The notes beneath the pieces are model-generated. The model worked only from the letters and a program-made list of their open reading frames with translations, ran no database searches and was not told the origin of the DNA. Both the position numbers and the translations under genes were made by a program. This document shows positions 19,901 through 26,558 of a DNA stretch of 64,000 bases, piece by piece (within the stretch, counting starts at the first letter, position 1; every line of letters begins with the position of its first letter). Where the stretch lies: positions 186,001-250,000 of the forward strand of contig JACKHO010000003.1 in assembly GCA_020638955.1 (NCBI GenBank), read 5' to 3'. Source of the stretch: Planctomycetaceae bacterium (GTDB taxonomy: Bacteria > Planctomycetota > Planctomycetia > Planctomycetales > Planctomycetaceae).

Positions 19901-20425
19901 GACTCTGCCGGAATTCTCAACGACTTCCGAGGTGTTACGTCAATCTTCGGGTCCTACCAGTCAATGACCGACGGCGAGGGCCACTTCTCATTTCCCATGG
20001 CTTTTGCGGGTCGGTCGCAAATCAACCGCCGAATTCTGCTTCTTGTGAACGAGGGTGCCCAGGAAGTTGTTTCGACACCGGTCGAACCACTGGAACTAGA
20101 AGCGGGCAAGAAGGTCGTACACAACCTAGGCGGAACGGGGCGACCATTGGTGGGCAAGCTGCAACAACCGGAAACCGACGCCCCGCCCGTTCCTTGGCGG
20201 TTTGCATTTATCAATCTCGACCAAGCGGGACAAGGTAATGAATTCCGGAGACGCTACTGGGCGACCGTCAGCAAGGATGGGACATTTCGCATCGACGATG
20301 TCATTCCAGGCAGCTATTCGCTTCAAGTCAGGTTTGATGAACATCCCATTCAATTCAAACCACAGTTGGTTGAAGTGCCCGAAGGTGATGAAAGTGAGCC
20401 GGTGGATATCGGTGTCATCGAGTAG
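16985..20425 (+). CDS. secreted multi-domain carboxypeptidase-regulatory-like repeat protein
   Basis: 1,146 residues with a signal sequence (LLAVSLLACLGLYG) and a GGAGA ribosome-binding site. After the signal comes a 90-residue region (about 30-120) whose pattern (FTVVVAKHVLLLEGREI) resembles the soluble ExbD/TolR fold. A series of beta-sandwich carboxypeptidase-regulatory (CarboxypepD_reg) repeats follows, each marked by VxGxVxDxxGxPVxxA and TDENGVWRFESIP-like strands. A low-complexity Lys/Ala/Glu/Ser linker (about 357-395) separates two groups of repeats. No peptidase domain is present, so the protein is probably structural or adhesive at the envelope. It converges on the membrane protein at 20442 with a 16-base gap. 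Confidence 0.78.
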   Translation: MSVHCRLLAVSLLACLGLYGRRSVMAEEPASCDFTVVVAKHVLLLEGREIVSWDDIEQKVRSFANGPRNTVHFYFTSAARSNGKAEELKKKIWELQKERILYGHSEGSLWPRTDIGYDKIETSDDLKRDAERRIAGTVLSRDEQPVEGAEVILIGPVDPSIDYRSYHIALVEGHVRNRLEHDWTLSADDGAFSIYPQPAKSFYVLALHPDHGFAFVTEEHFQEHHTMRLLPWASLRTKFTDKERTTDEVNLTLTIPEDGGRPEVVFNQYWSDLVTAATRRNQQEPIPGILHVPPLRKIVVSRSIKMDEGGSIGIPQDSAELFPGELRELELGPLSEDEAERVKLMRALMNQRRVRALPVKPAKKKQDEAKPAAPETASEPDDASSCDDSNETASEDSPKATTLEIRVVDLEGNIVKNADIEIRRGLKVSEENVRQGSFVKKQTYGTFFRTDEQGVLKFAFDKPIERLTFSVITPGFGPYWAQWDAFPPSEFTAVLEPGWTVGGVVVDEAGKPVSNATVRHSIEYRKRQGNDFQLGMGRSIKTDENGVWRFESIPNSMQSVRVTISHEDFAPQNLSLTANTFSVKGTEQPQQHITMSKGLILKGTVTDAETAMPVAGAVVRTEFSNQERKTTTNEAGQYELFGCQTGRARLVVHAKGKALTVRDVQIDEQPAPEDFELASGGHVRIRVVDPEGKPLPKSRIFFQKVGNERIRYFEFDHVDQYANEEGVWEWDEAPAGGFEADVCPPGKMQLPDIPFQPREEEYVVTALPDLIIRGIVRNQETGEVIPQFKAIPGVQFGDRISWDRRSVASARDGHFTVRPTRAYQGHVIRIEAEGFQSLQSASIKSDAGEVVLDLELMPAIDVFAKILTPNGEPAKGAKVALGMNGTHIFVKNGQIDDSNSSAQRTIADADGRFKFPAPGEEYILAITHKDGYMFLRSEEMQTPRIIVLTAWAQVEGTYRIGNKPVSGVRIDLDSAGILNDFRGVTSIFGSYQSMTDGEGHFSFPMAFAGRSQINRRILLLVNEGAQEVVSTPVEPLELEAGKKVVHNLGGTGRPLVGKLQQPETDAPPVPWRFAFINLDQAGQGNEFRRRYWATVSKDGTFRIDDVIPGSYSLQVRFDEHPIQFKPQLVEVPEGDESEPVDIGVIE

Positions 20426-20441
20426 GCGTCAGTGACAGCGC

Positions 20442-21740
20442 CTATCCCCCGAACAGGAAGAACGGCGCTGGCAGCAGCAGGGCATGATGTGCGAACAAGA
20501 CTAGGCGTCCTTCGGCTCCGAGGAATTGCGTGAAGAACAGAATGAAGACGAAAATCCCCATCAGCGGCCAGAGTAGTGCCGTGCAAATCAGTCGAATGCT
20601 CCAATGGGCCAGCTTGTTTTGCTCACGTCGTTTCAGCGCACGTGCATAGGCCCAGCCGGTGAAAATGCGGGTGGGATAAATCGTGATAACGAAGACCAGC
20701 GTCATCAGCCACATGGCGTCGCGCGGAGGAAGAAACGCTTTGAATAAATAGAGCGGCAGCGCGAGCAAGTACAGGAATACCAGCGAAAACGTCCAGGCAA
20801 TGGGGGCGTATTTCCACGCCCGTCGCACTTCCCAAATCTCCAGTCCGGCGGTGAAGCGCCCCGTGGTGGTAAACCGTGCCTGCATGAATGGGACGAGCAT
20901 GAGGGTGAACGCGAGTGCAAATCCCCCCAGAATGGTGAGCAGCACGGGAACACCTTCGGGCCGCCGGAGTGCGGCATACATGGCAGTGGGAATGAGTAAC
21001 CACACGAAGGCCACTCCGAAGCCTCGGAGTCCTTTCCAGAACAGGGCCCGCAACTGCAGCTTCTGTACAAAGTCTCGCACGTTCTGCCCGGCCATGTTCA
21101 GGTAATTCCCGGACCAGAGTTGTCCGATGAGCCAGGTTACATTCTTAAATGGCCGTACGAAACAGCCAATCGAGCCACCACGAGCCAGAGCCAAGAGAAT
21201 GTGTGCCGTGGTCAGAAACCAGACAACCTGTGTGGCAATTTGCAAACCTGCCGTGGTAGGTGAAGTGGGATCAATAATGGCCGCGTCTGCTGCGTAACCA
21301 CTGAGGAACCTGAGCGGCATGAGAAACAGCCAAATCCCGGCGGCAATCACACCAACTCGCGATGCCTGATTTAAAAGGGGAAAAGCCGCCAGCAGCCGAC
21401 CACTGCGGGCCACCCGCGCTTCCACCTCCAGCAGGTATCCCAGTGCGATGAAATTCACAATGGGAATGGCCGCCACAATGGCGAGAATGAGTACCAGCGA
21501 AGCGAGTGAAAACGCCGTTCGGACGAGCCAGAATACGGCCTTCAGCGGATTCCGCCACGGCACCGGACACCAAGGGTAGTCGCTTTGAAGCGGCAGTGGC
21601 AAATCGACCCAGTCCGTGTTTTCGTCACTGAGTTCAACGGGAATTTGCTGTGCTGGGGCGGATTCCTCGTGGAAATCGTGCTCATCCAGCGTCAGCACGT
21701 CCCCGGTGGACGAGTCGCTTTGTTGCACTTTCCCCAACAT
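20442..21740 (-). CDS. multi-pass membrane protein, unknown function
   Basis: 432 residues. A hydrophilic acidic N-terminus of about 80 residues is followed by around eight hydrophobic helices (a first pair near 90-125, the last near 400-425) with short Arg-rich cytoplasmic loops (GRFTAGLEIWEVRRAW). The arrangement resembles DUF4013-type integral membrane proteins, but I cannot confirm the family. No transporter, protease or kinase signature is seen. It is divergent from the DUF1549/DUF1553 gene, with about 180 bases between starts that must carry both promoters. Confidence 0.68.
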   Translation of the reverse strand: MLGKVQQSDSSTGDVLTLDEHDFHEESAPAQQIPVELSDENTDWVDLPLPLQSDYPWCPVPWRNPLKAVFWLVRTAFSLASLVLILAIVAAIPIVNFIALGYLLEVEARVARSGRLLAAFPLLNQASRVGVIAAGIWLFLMPLRFLSGYAADAAIIDPTSPTTAGLQIATQVVWFLTTAHILLALARGGSIGCFVRPFKNVTWLIGQLWSGNYLNMAGQNVRDFVQKLQLRALFWKGLRGFGVAFVWLLIPTAMYAALRRPEGVPVLLTILGGFALAFTLMLVPFMQARFTTTGRFTAGLEIWEVRRAWKYAPIAWTFSLVFLYLLALPLYLFKAFLPPRDAMWLMTLVFVITIYPTRIFTGWAYARALKRREQNKLAHWSIRLICTALLWPLMGIFVFILFFTQFLGAEGRLVLFAHHALLLPAPFFLFGG

Positions 21741-21919
21741 GGTGACTCACAAGCAGTAAGTGAAAACGGAATGATTGGACAGAACATCATACCTTTTTTC
21801 GGGCGAATCAGTTTCAGTAAACGAAAATGAAACCAATGTTTCATCTTCACGGTAGAATTACAGATGGGCACGACTGTGTCCCATTCCGAAAAACAACGCC
21901 CCAACTACTCAGACAACTC

Positions 21920-23578
21920 ATGAAACGCTGGACGGCAATTTGGGTGTTTCTCGTCATTGCAGGTGTGTTTCTGCTCACCTGGCGGGTCGCTCATCCACCG
22001 CAGGCGGCAGCCGTTCCCGCCGTGACTGAAGTGGAACTCTCGCAACTGCAACTGGCCGTTGAGCCGGTCAACGCGGAACTCGCCGACCTTTGGAAGCGGC
22101 ACGACGTCGCACCTGCCGAGGCTGCCGACGACCTGACCGTGCTCAGACGATTGTCGCTGGCCTTGCATGGCACAGTACCCTCGCTCGAACAGGTCCGAGC
22201 CTTCGAAGCCGACACGCGTCCCGACCGGCTCGATCATTGGACAGACGACATGCTGGACGACCGGCGTTTTGCGGACTACTTCGCCGAACGCCTGGGACGC
22301 AGCTACGTCGGCGTCGAGGGTGGTCAGTTCATTATTTTCCGTCGCGACCGCTTCAAAGCCTGGCTGGCTGACGAATTGCAAAACCACACACCGTACGACG
22401 AAATCGTCCAGCAGATGATTTCCGCCGAAGGCGTCTGGACGGGTGATGGCGAGGTCAATTTCCTCACCAGCGGTTTTGCCGATGGTGAGTTCGATCCCAA
22501 TAAAATCACGGCTCGCACCGTGCGTGCATTTCTGGGTCAACGAATGGACTGTGCCCAATGCCACAACCATCCCTTTGACCATTGGAAGCAGAGTGAATTC
22601 GAAGGGCTGGCCGCCTACTACGGAAAAGTTTCGCTCTCAATGGCGGGTGTCACTGACAATCGGAAGATGGAGTTTCGCATTAAGGCTGACGCCCTCGATG
22701 AGGGACGCGTTGTCGAACCCAGCGTGCCGTTCAATCCCGAATGGCGTGGTACTGACGGCACTCCGCGCGAGCAATTGGCCCGCTGGATGACGCATCCTGA
22801 AAACAAACGATTCGAGCGAGCCATTGCCAATCGGGTCTGGGGGCTCATGTTCGGTAAGCCGTTCTTGCAGCACCTGCCCGTCGATGACCTTCCCGATCCT
22901 GATACCAATGACGATTTGAAAACACTCGATTTGCTGGGGGCCGAGTTTCGTGCCCATGACTGTGACTTGCGTTGGCTCATTCGAACAATTGCCGCGACGG
23001 ACGCTTTCCGGCTGTCGAGTACTCATCCGTTGGCCACCAATGCTGACCTCGCGCGCCTGTCGCCCGATGAAATCGAGGAACGCAAGAAGCAGGTGGATCA
23101 AACTGAAGAGTACTGGGCCGTGTTTCCGCTTGTGCGTCTGCGCCCCGAGCAGGTCATTGGCTCCATGATTCAATCGACCAATATCCATACGGTCGACCAG
23201 AACTCGCATTTGATCATTCGCATCCTCAGGTTTGCCCGAGAGAATGATTTCGTCCGGGAATTCGGTGATCCCGGCGTTGACGAACTGCAGGACCGCGTCG
23301 GCACCATTCCCCAGGCACTACTCCGCATGAACGGCAACCTGTCGCGTGAATTGACTGAGCCCGGCGGCCTGCTGGCGCCCGGACGCATTGCCAGTGTGTC
23401 GCCGACGCCAGAAGCGGCCGTTAACACGGCATTCATGGCCTGCCTGTCACGTAATGCGACGACGAAGGAAATCGCATACTTCGCCGAGCACGAACGCTGG
23501 GAAAAAGACCGCGGCCAGGAAATCCAGGACCTGTACTGGACGTTGTTCAATTCGCCCGAGTTTTCGTGGAACCACTAA
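21920..23578 (+). CDS. DUF1549/DUF1553 planctomycete cytochrome-associated protein
   Basis: 552 residues from ATG 21920, which gives a membrane-anchoring or signal helix at once (WIFLVIAG-like, residues 5-20). An in-frame ATG at 21827 would put 31 polar residues ahead of it and is less likely. DUF1549 occupies about 60-260 and includes CAQCHNHPFDHW, a CxxCH-type motif compatible with covalent heme. DUF1553 follows (about 300-540, with TPREQLARWMTHPENKRF and a FRLSS segment). The N-terminal PSCyt1 cytochrome domain common in this family is absent. Proteins of this type are almost always paired with a DUF1501 protein, as here; the pair's function is unknown. Confidence 0.86.
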   Translation: MKRWTAIWVFLVIAGVFLLTWRVAHPPQAAAVPAVTEVELSQLQLAVEPVNAELADLWKRHDVAPAEAADDLTVLRRLSLALHGTVPSLEQVRAFEADTRPDRLDHWTDDMLDDRRFADYFAERLGRSYVGVEGGQFIIFRRDRFKAWLADELQNHTPYDEIVQQMISAEGVWTGDGEVNFLTSGFADGEFDPNKITARTVRAFLGQRMDCAQCHNHPFDHWKQSEFEGLAAYYGKVSLSMAGVTDNRKMEFRIKADALDEGRVVEPSVPFNPEWRGTDGTPREQLARWMTHPENKRFERAIANRVWGLMFGKPFLQHLPVDDLPDPDTNDDLKTLDLLGAEFRAHDCDLRWLIRTIAATDAFRLSSTHPLATNADLARLSPDEIEERKKQVDQTEEYWAVFPLVRLRPEQVIGSMIQSTNIHTVDQNSHLIIRILRFARENDFVREFGDPGVDELQDRVGTIPQALLRMNGNLSRELTEPGGLLAPGRIASVSPTPEAAVNTAFMACLSRNATTKEIAYFAEHERWEKDRGQEIQDLYWTLFNSPEFSWNH

Positions 23579-23593
23579 TTCTTTCGTCTCGAC

Positions 23594-23733
23594 GTAGGCC
23601 GGACCGGAGGCCTCAAATTATTGCCGGAACTCCGCAAACAACGATTGAAGGTTTGATTGTGTTTGAAATTGATGAACGGTGTCAGAAGGGCCGAAGTTCC
23701 GGCAGCAATCGTGTTTGCTTCGGTCCGGCCTAC
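23594..23733. repeat. 140-base nested palindromic (REP/MITE-like) element
   Basis: The outer arms are 23594-23611 (GTAGGCCGGACCGGAGGC) and 23717-23733 (GCTTCGGTCCGGCCTAC), complementary with one mismatch plus a bulge. Inner arms TTGCCGGAAC (23621-23630) and its complement at 23696-23704 nest inside. The element fills most of the gap between the DUF1549/1553 and DUF1501 genes. GTAGGCCGGACC-type arms are, as I recall, dispersed in planctomycete genomes, so this is likely a mobile non-coding repeat. It could also act as a terminator or an mRNA-stability element between the two paired genes. Confidence 0.7.
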
Positions 23734-23778
23734 ATCTTTATCGCTTAGGCACAAAGCACTCATTGTGAGAAGTCTGTT

Positions 23779-25092
23779 ATGCACCGCACCATTCAAAACT
23801 GGTTTTCCCACGTTACGCGTCGCGAAGCCCTGCAAATTGGGCTGGGATTGGGTGTGTCGTGCCTGCTGCCATCATTGGAGCTTCGCGCTGCCAACAAGCG
23901 GGGGGACGAACGCCCCAAGTCGCTCATTGTGTTGTGGATGGCTGGAGGTCAAAGCCAACTCGATTCATGGGACCCGCATCCCGAATCGAAGTATGGTGGC
24001 CCGGTGAAAGCCATCGACACCACTGTCTCTGGACTGCAAATTGCCGACACGTATCCTCACATGGCGGAGCAAATGCAGCATTTGTCCGTCATCCGTTCGA
24101 TGGTCTCGAAAGAGGGCGACCATGAACGTGGCACATATTACGTCCAAACCGGCTACCGGCCCGACCCCACGGTCATTCACCCGGCCATGTCAGCCGTCGT
24201 GGCCAGCCGACTACACAACCCCGCGGTAGAAATCCCGCAGCACATTGCCTTGGCAACCGGAGAAGGGTTCGTTGTTCCACGCGGCGGTTATCTTGGCAAT
24301 CAACTCGATGCGTTTCGCGTGTTCGATCCAGGTAACAACCTGCAAAACCTCAACAAGCAAGTCGATGATCAGCGGCAGGAGCGTCGCCTGGAAGGGCTGA
24401 AAGTTTTGTCAGATTCATTTCGGAAGGGGCGCGAGTTCCGAGTGGCCGACACGCTGCATGAGCACGTGGTCGGTCAAGCACTCACCATGATGAATTCCGA
24501 ACAGCTCAAGGCACTCAAGCTCGATGATGAACCGAAAGAGGTCATCGACCGCTATGGTGATTCGCGCTTTGGCCGTGGTTGCCTGGTCGCCCGGCGACTT
24601 GTTGAAACCGGCGTCCGTGCCATTCAGGTGACACTGAACGGATTCGATACTCACGTAAACAATCATGAAGGTCAGGCCGAACTTGCCAAGACATTGGACC
24701 CTGCGTTCGCGGCGCTCGTGCAGGATTTGGTGGAGCGCGATTTGTGGGATTCGACCGTGGTGCTCTGCCTCACAGAATTTGGTCGCACCCCGATGATTGT
24801 GCTCAACGAGGGCCGTAACCACTGGCCGATTGGATTCTCCTGCGTCGTCGGTGGCGGCGGTTTCCGAAGTGGTGTCGTGGTAGGCGAGACCGATCCCGAC
24901 GCCGGTGCAGCGGAAGATAACGTCGCCCTCACCAAACGTACGCCGCCGAAAGATCCCGTCACCGTGCCCGATTTGTACGCCACCATTTTGACGCAGTTAG
25001 GCCTGGACTATCAGGAAGAAATCATCACACCCATTGGCCGCCCGCTCGTGCTTGCCGAAGGAACACCTATTTCACAGCTTCTGCCAGGGTAA
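23779..25092 (+). CDS. DUF1501 domain protein with twin-arginine-like signal
   Basis: 437 residues. The N-terminus carries TRREALQIGLGLGVSCLLPS, a twin-arginine motif followed by a hydrophobic stretch, consistent with Tat export. The DUF1501 (sulfatase/alkaline-phosphatase-like fold) signatures are LIVLWMAGGQSQLDSWDPHP (about residues 52-71), LNGFDTHVNNHEGQAELAKT (about 281-300) and LTEFGRTP (about 332-339). It is the usual partner of the DUF1549/DUF1553 gene immediately upstream, although a 200-base gap with a palindromic element separates them. A strong hairpin terminator follows the stop. The biochemical role is unknown; a secreted hydrolase is the common guess. Confidence 0.88.
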   Translation: MHRTIQNWFSHVTRREALQIGLGLGVSCLLPSLELRAANKRGDERPKSLIVLWMAGGQSQLDSWDPHPESKYGGPVKAIDTTVSGLQIADTYPHMAEQMQHLSVIRSMVSKEGDHERGTYYVQTGYRPDPTVIHPAMSAVVASRLHNPAVEIPQHIALATGEGFVVPRGGYLGNQLDAFRVFDPGNNLQNLNKQVDDQRQERRLEGLKVLSDSFRKGREFRVADTLHEHVVGQALTMMNSEQLKALKLDDEPKEVIDRYGDSRFGRGCLVARRLVETGVRAIQVTLNGFDTHVNNHEGQAELAKTLDPAFAALVQDLVERDLWDSTVVLCLTEFGRTPMIVLNEGRNHWPIGFSCVVGGGGFRSGVVVGETDPDAGAAEDNVALTKRTPPKDPVTVPDLYATILTQLGLDYQEEIITPIGRPLVLAEGTPISQLLPG

Positions 25093-25114
25093 CCCGGACA
25101 ACAATCCAGGCAAC

Positions 25115-25142
25115 AAAAAACGCCGCCCAGTGGGCGGCGTTT
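25115..25142. terminator. bidirectional intrinsic terminator
   Basis: A perfect eight-base GC stem (CGCCGCCC at 25121-25128, GGGCGGCG at 25132-25139) with a three-base loop, flanked by six A on the left and three T on the right. It lies between the convergent DUF1501 gene and the Lys-rich gene, so it can end transcription from both sides. Confidence 0.9.
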
Positions 25143-25165
25143 CTCATTTGGCTTCAGAGGGCCTG

Positions 25166-25555
25166 TTATTCTTCTTCGCTGGCTGCTTTTGATTTGACGT
25201 CATTGTCGAGATCGTCATCATCTCCGCCTTCAGCCAGCAAACCTGTGGTCTTGGCATCATCGCCGGCGCTGAGCAGTTCCTTGATGGGCTGAATGAAGTA
25301 CAGCTTCTTACTCTTGGCCCGGAGTTGCTCCAGACGCTCAACCGCTTTGTCGTGCTGATCGTAAGGGTAGCGTCCCTCTTCTTTCAGAGTACCGCTGAAG
25401 ACACCCCACAACAGCCGCTTCCGTTCAGGCGCTTTTGTCTTGCGCTTCCGGGTGGTCGTCGATTTCTTCTTGGTGGCCTTTTTGGCCTTTTTCGTTGTAC
25501 CGCGCTTTTCTGCGGCTTCGGCTTCAATACGCTTTTGCAGTCGACGAGACGCCAT
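25166..25555 (-). CDS. small Lys-rich basic protein with acidic tail, possible nucleoid protein
   Basis: 129 residues in three parts. The N-terminal 45 are extremely basic (KKAKKATKKKSTTTRKRKTK), like histone H1 or AlgR tails. The middle 60 are a compact mixed segment (LLWGVFSGTLKEEGRYPYDQ, then a helix RLEQLRAKSKKLYFIQPIKE). The C-terminal 25 are acidic (GGDDDDLDND...ASEEE). No enzyme motif is seen. The composition suggests binding to nucleic acid, with the acidic tail balancing charge; this is inference. Planctomycetes have condensed nucleoids and commonly encode short Lys-rich proteins of this sort. The gene is monocistronic and sits behind the shared terminator. Confidence 0.72.
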   Translation of the reverse strand: MASRRLQKRIEAEAAEKRGTTKKAKKATKKKSTTTRKRKTKAPERKRLLWGVFSGTLKEEGRYPYDQHDKAVERLEQLRAKSKKLYFIQPIKELLSAGDDAKTTGLLAEGGDDDDLDNDVKSKAASEEE

Positions 25556-25772
25556 AACTCTTCAAGCTTCGCTTCTTAAGGACATATTCCGCCCGGCGTG
25601 GCGACATCACCTTGGCCGCGCCACTTTCGAGCCCCCTATTGTCGCTCGTACGATGCAGACTGTCAACTTGGTGGGCTATGGCACTGCAATGTATTGTCCA
25701 CAAAGGAATTGCGTCGGACGCCGATGCAATGTGGGTTACGCGAACGGGCGCCGTTGAAACGCGGAATGCTCA

Positions 25773-25820
25773 GCGGTTCAATACTTGTATCCATGAAAAG
25801 CACAAGAGACACGAACTGAT
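25773..25820. repeat. direct repeat copy 1 (GCGGTTCAAT...CACGAAC type)
   Basis: A 48-base segment that matches 26397-26444 at 37 of 48 positions in the same orientation, with no gaps. It lies immediately downstream of the small orphan gene at 25843. The core (GAAAAGCAC...CACGAAC) resembles a dispersed non-coding repeat that I recall from planctomycetes. Confidence 0.6.
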
Positions 25821-25842
25821 TATCCTTTCAACAGGATGTCGG

Positions 25843-26250
25843 TCACGAATCGTGCATGATTGCTGCAATGCTGACGACCATTCGTTCTGCATCGGCCAAC
25901 GGGAAAGTGAGCTTCTTCTGCCGAAAGAACTCAAAAGCGATTGCGTTCGCACCGTACAGACCTTCAATAATAAATGTTTCTAATCCAGGGCTTTCGACAA
26001 CATCGTCGGGGACCGCCACCTGCACCATGAGCAACTGCAGCTTGCGGGAATAAGTAGCGTCACGCAAACCATCCCAGTCCGGCTTTCCCAAACTCCCGGG
26101 AACGTGAAACACGACGTTTATGGCGGGACCACTACCGAATTCGAAGCTACCTCGCAATTCAGCAGCGGCGTTCATCGCTTTAGTGATTGCGAGATCGATT
26201 CTGGTACCAGGGAGCTCAGGACCACGATAAACACTGCCCAAAGCTATCAT
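25843..26250 (-). CDS. hypothetical protein between two direct repeats
   Basis: 135 residues. The ATG at 26250 has a perfect GGAGGG six bases upstream, which supports translation. The sequence is globular with no signal peptide or membrane helix. Segments such as GPELPGTRIDLAITKAMNAA, HVPGSLGKPDWDGLRD and VPDDVVESPGLETFIIEGLY alternate strand and helix. I do not recognise the family. It is the only gene between two direct repeats (25773-25820 and 26397-26444), which could mean that it moved as a unit or merely that repeats accumulated in poor-selection gaps. Confidence 0.62.
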   Translation of the reverse strand: MIALGSVYRGPELPGTRIDLAITKAMNAAAELRGSFEFGSGPAINVVFHVPGSLGKPDWDGLRDATYSRKLQLLMVQVAVPDDVVESPGLETFIIEGLYGANAIAFEFFRQKKLTFPLADAERMVVSIAAIMHDS

Positions 26251-26396
26251 CACCAACCCTCCGATTCACTGGTCTGCGGACCGCTTTCGCTCGACGGCAG
26301 CCAACTTATTCGAATACAGCTCTCCACGCCAAGGACAGAAACAAGGATTCAAAAGCAGAATACGTCCTTACTTCTCTGCGATCCTCGGCGTGCTCC

Positions 26397-26444
26397 GCGG
26401 TTCAATTCGTGTGACCACGAAAAGCACGGAAACCACGAACAGAT
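26397..26444. repeat. direct repeat copy 2
   Basis: The second copy of the repeat at 25773-25820. It is preceded by a CTCTGCGATCCTCGGCGTGC segment that looks like the full consensus of the repeat and is less preserved in copy 1. The rest of the 26251-26558 intergenic region shows no coding potential that I would support. Confidence 0.6.
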
Positions 26445-26558
26445 TCTCTTTTTAACCTCGGGCAACTGTAAGCGGAAACTGAGGTTGCGATCGCAAAACA
26501 AAAAACAGGCGCGCACGTGGAGTGCTCGCCTGTCTAGTTCAACATCCAATTCAGTCAA

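Noticed and set aside
23575..23835. Short minus-strand frame across the palindromic element
   Set aside because: It is explained by the repeat arms; no start signal or family pattern.
25560..25842. Small plus-strand gene in the gap upstream of the Lys-rich gene
   Set aside because: Frames here have no ribosome-binding site, skewed composition, and extend into the repeat and the antisense of the orphan gene.
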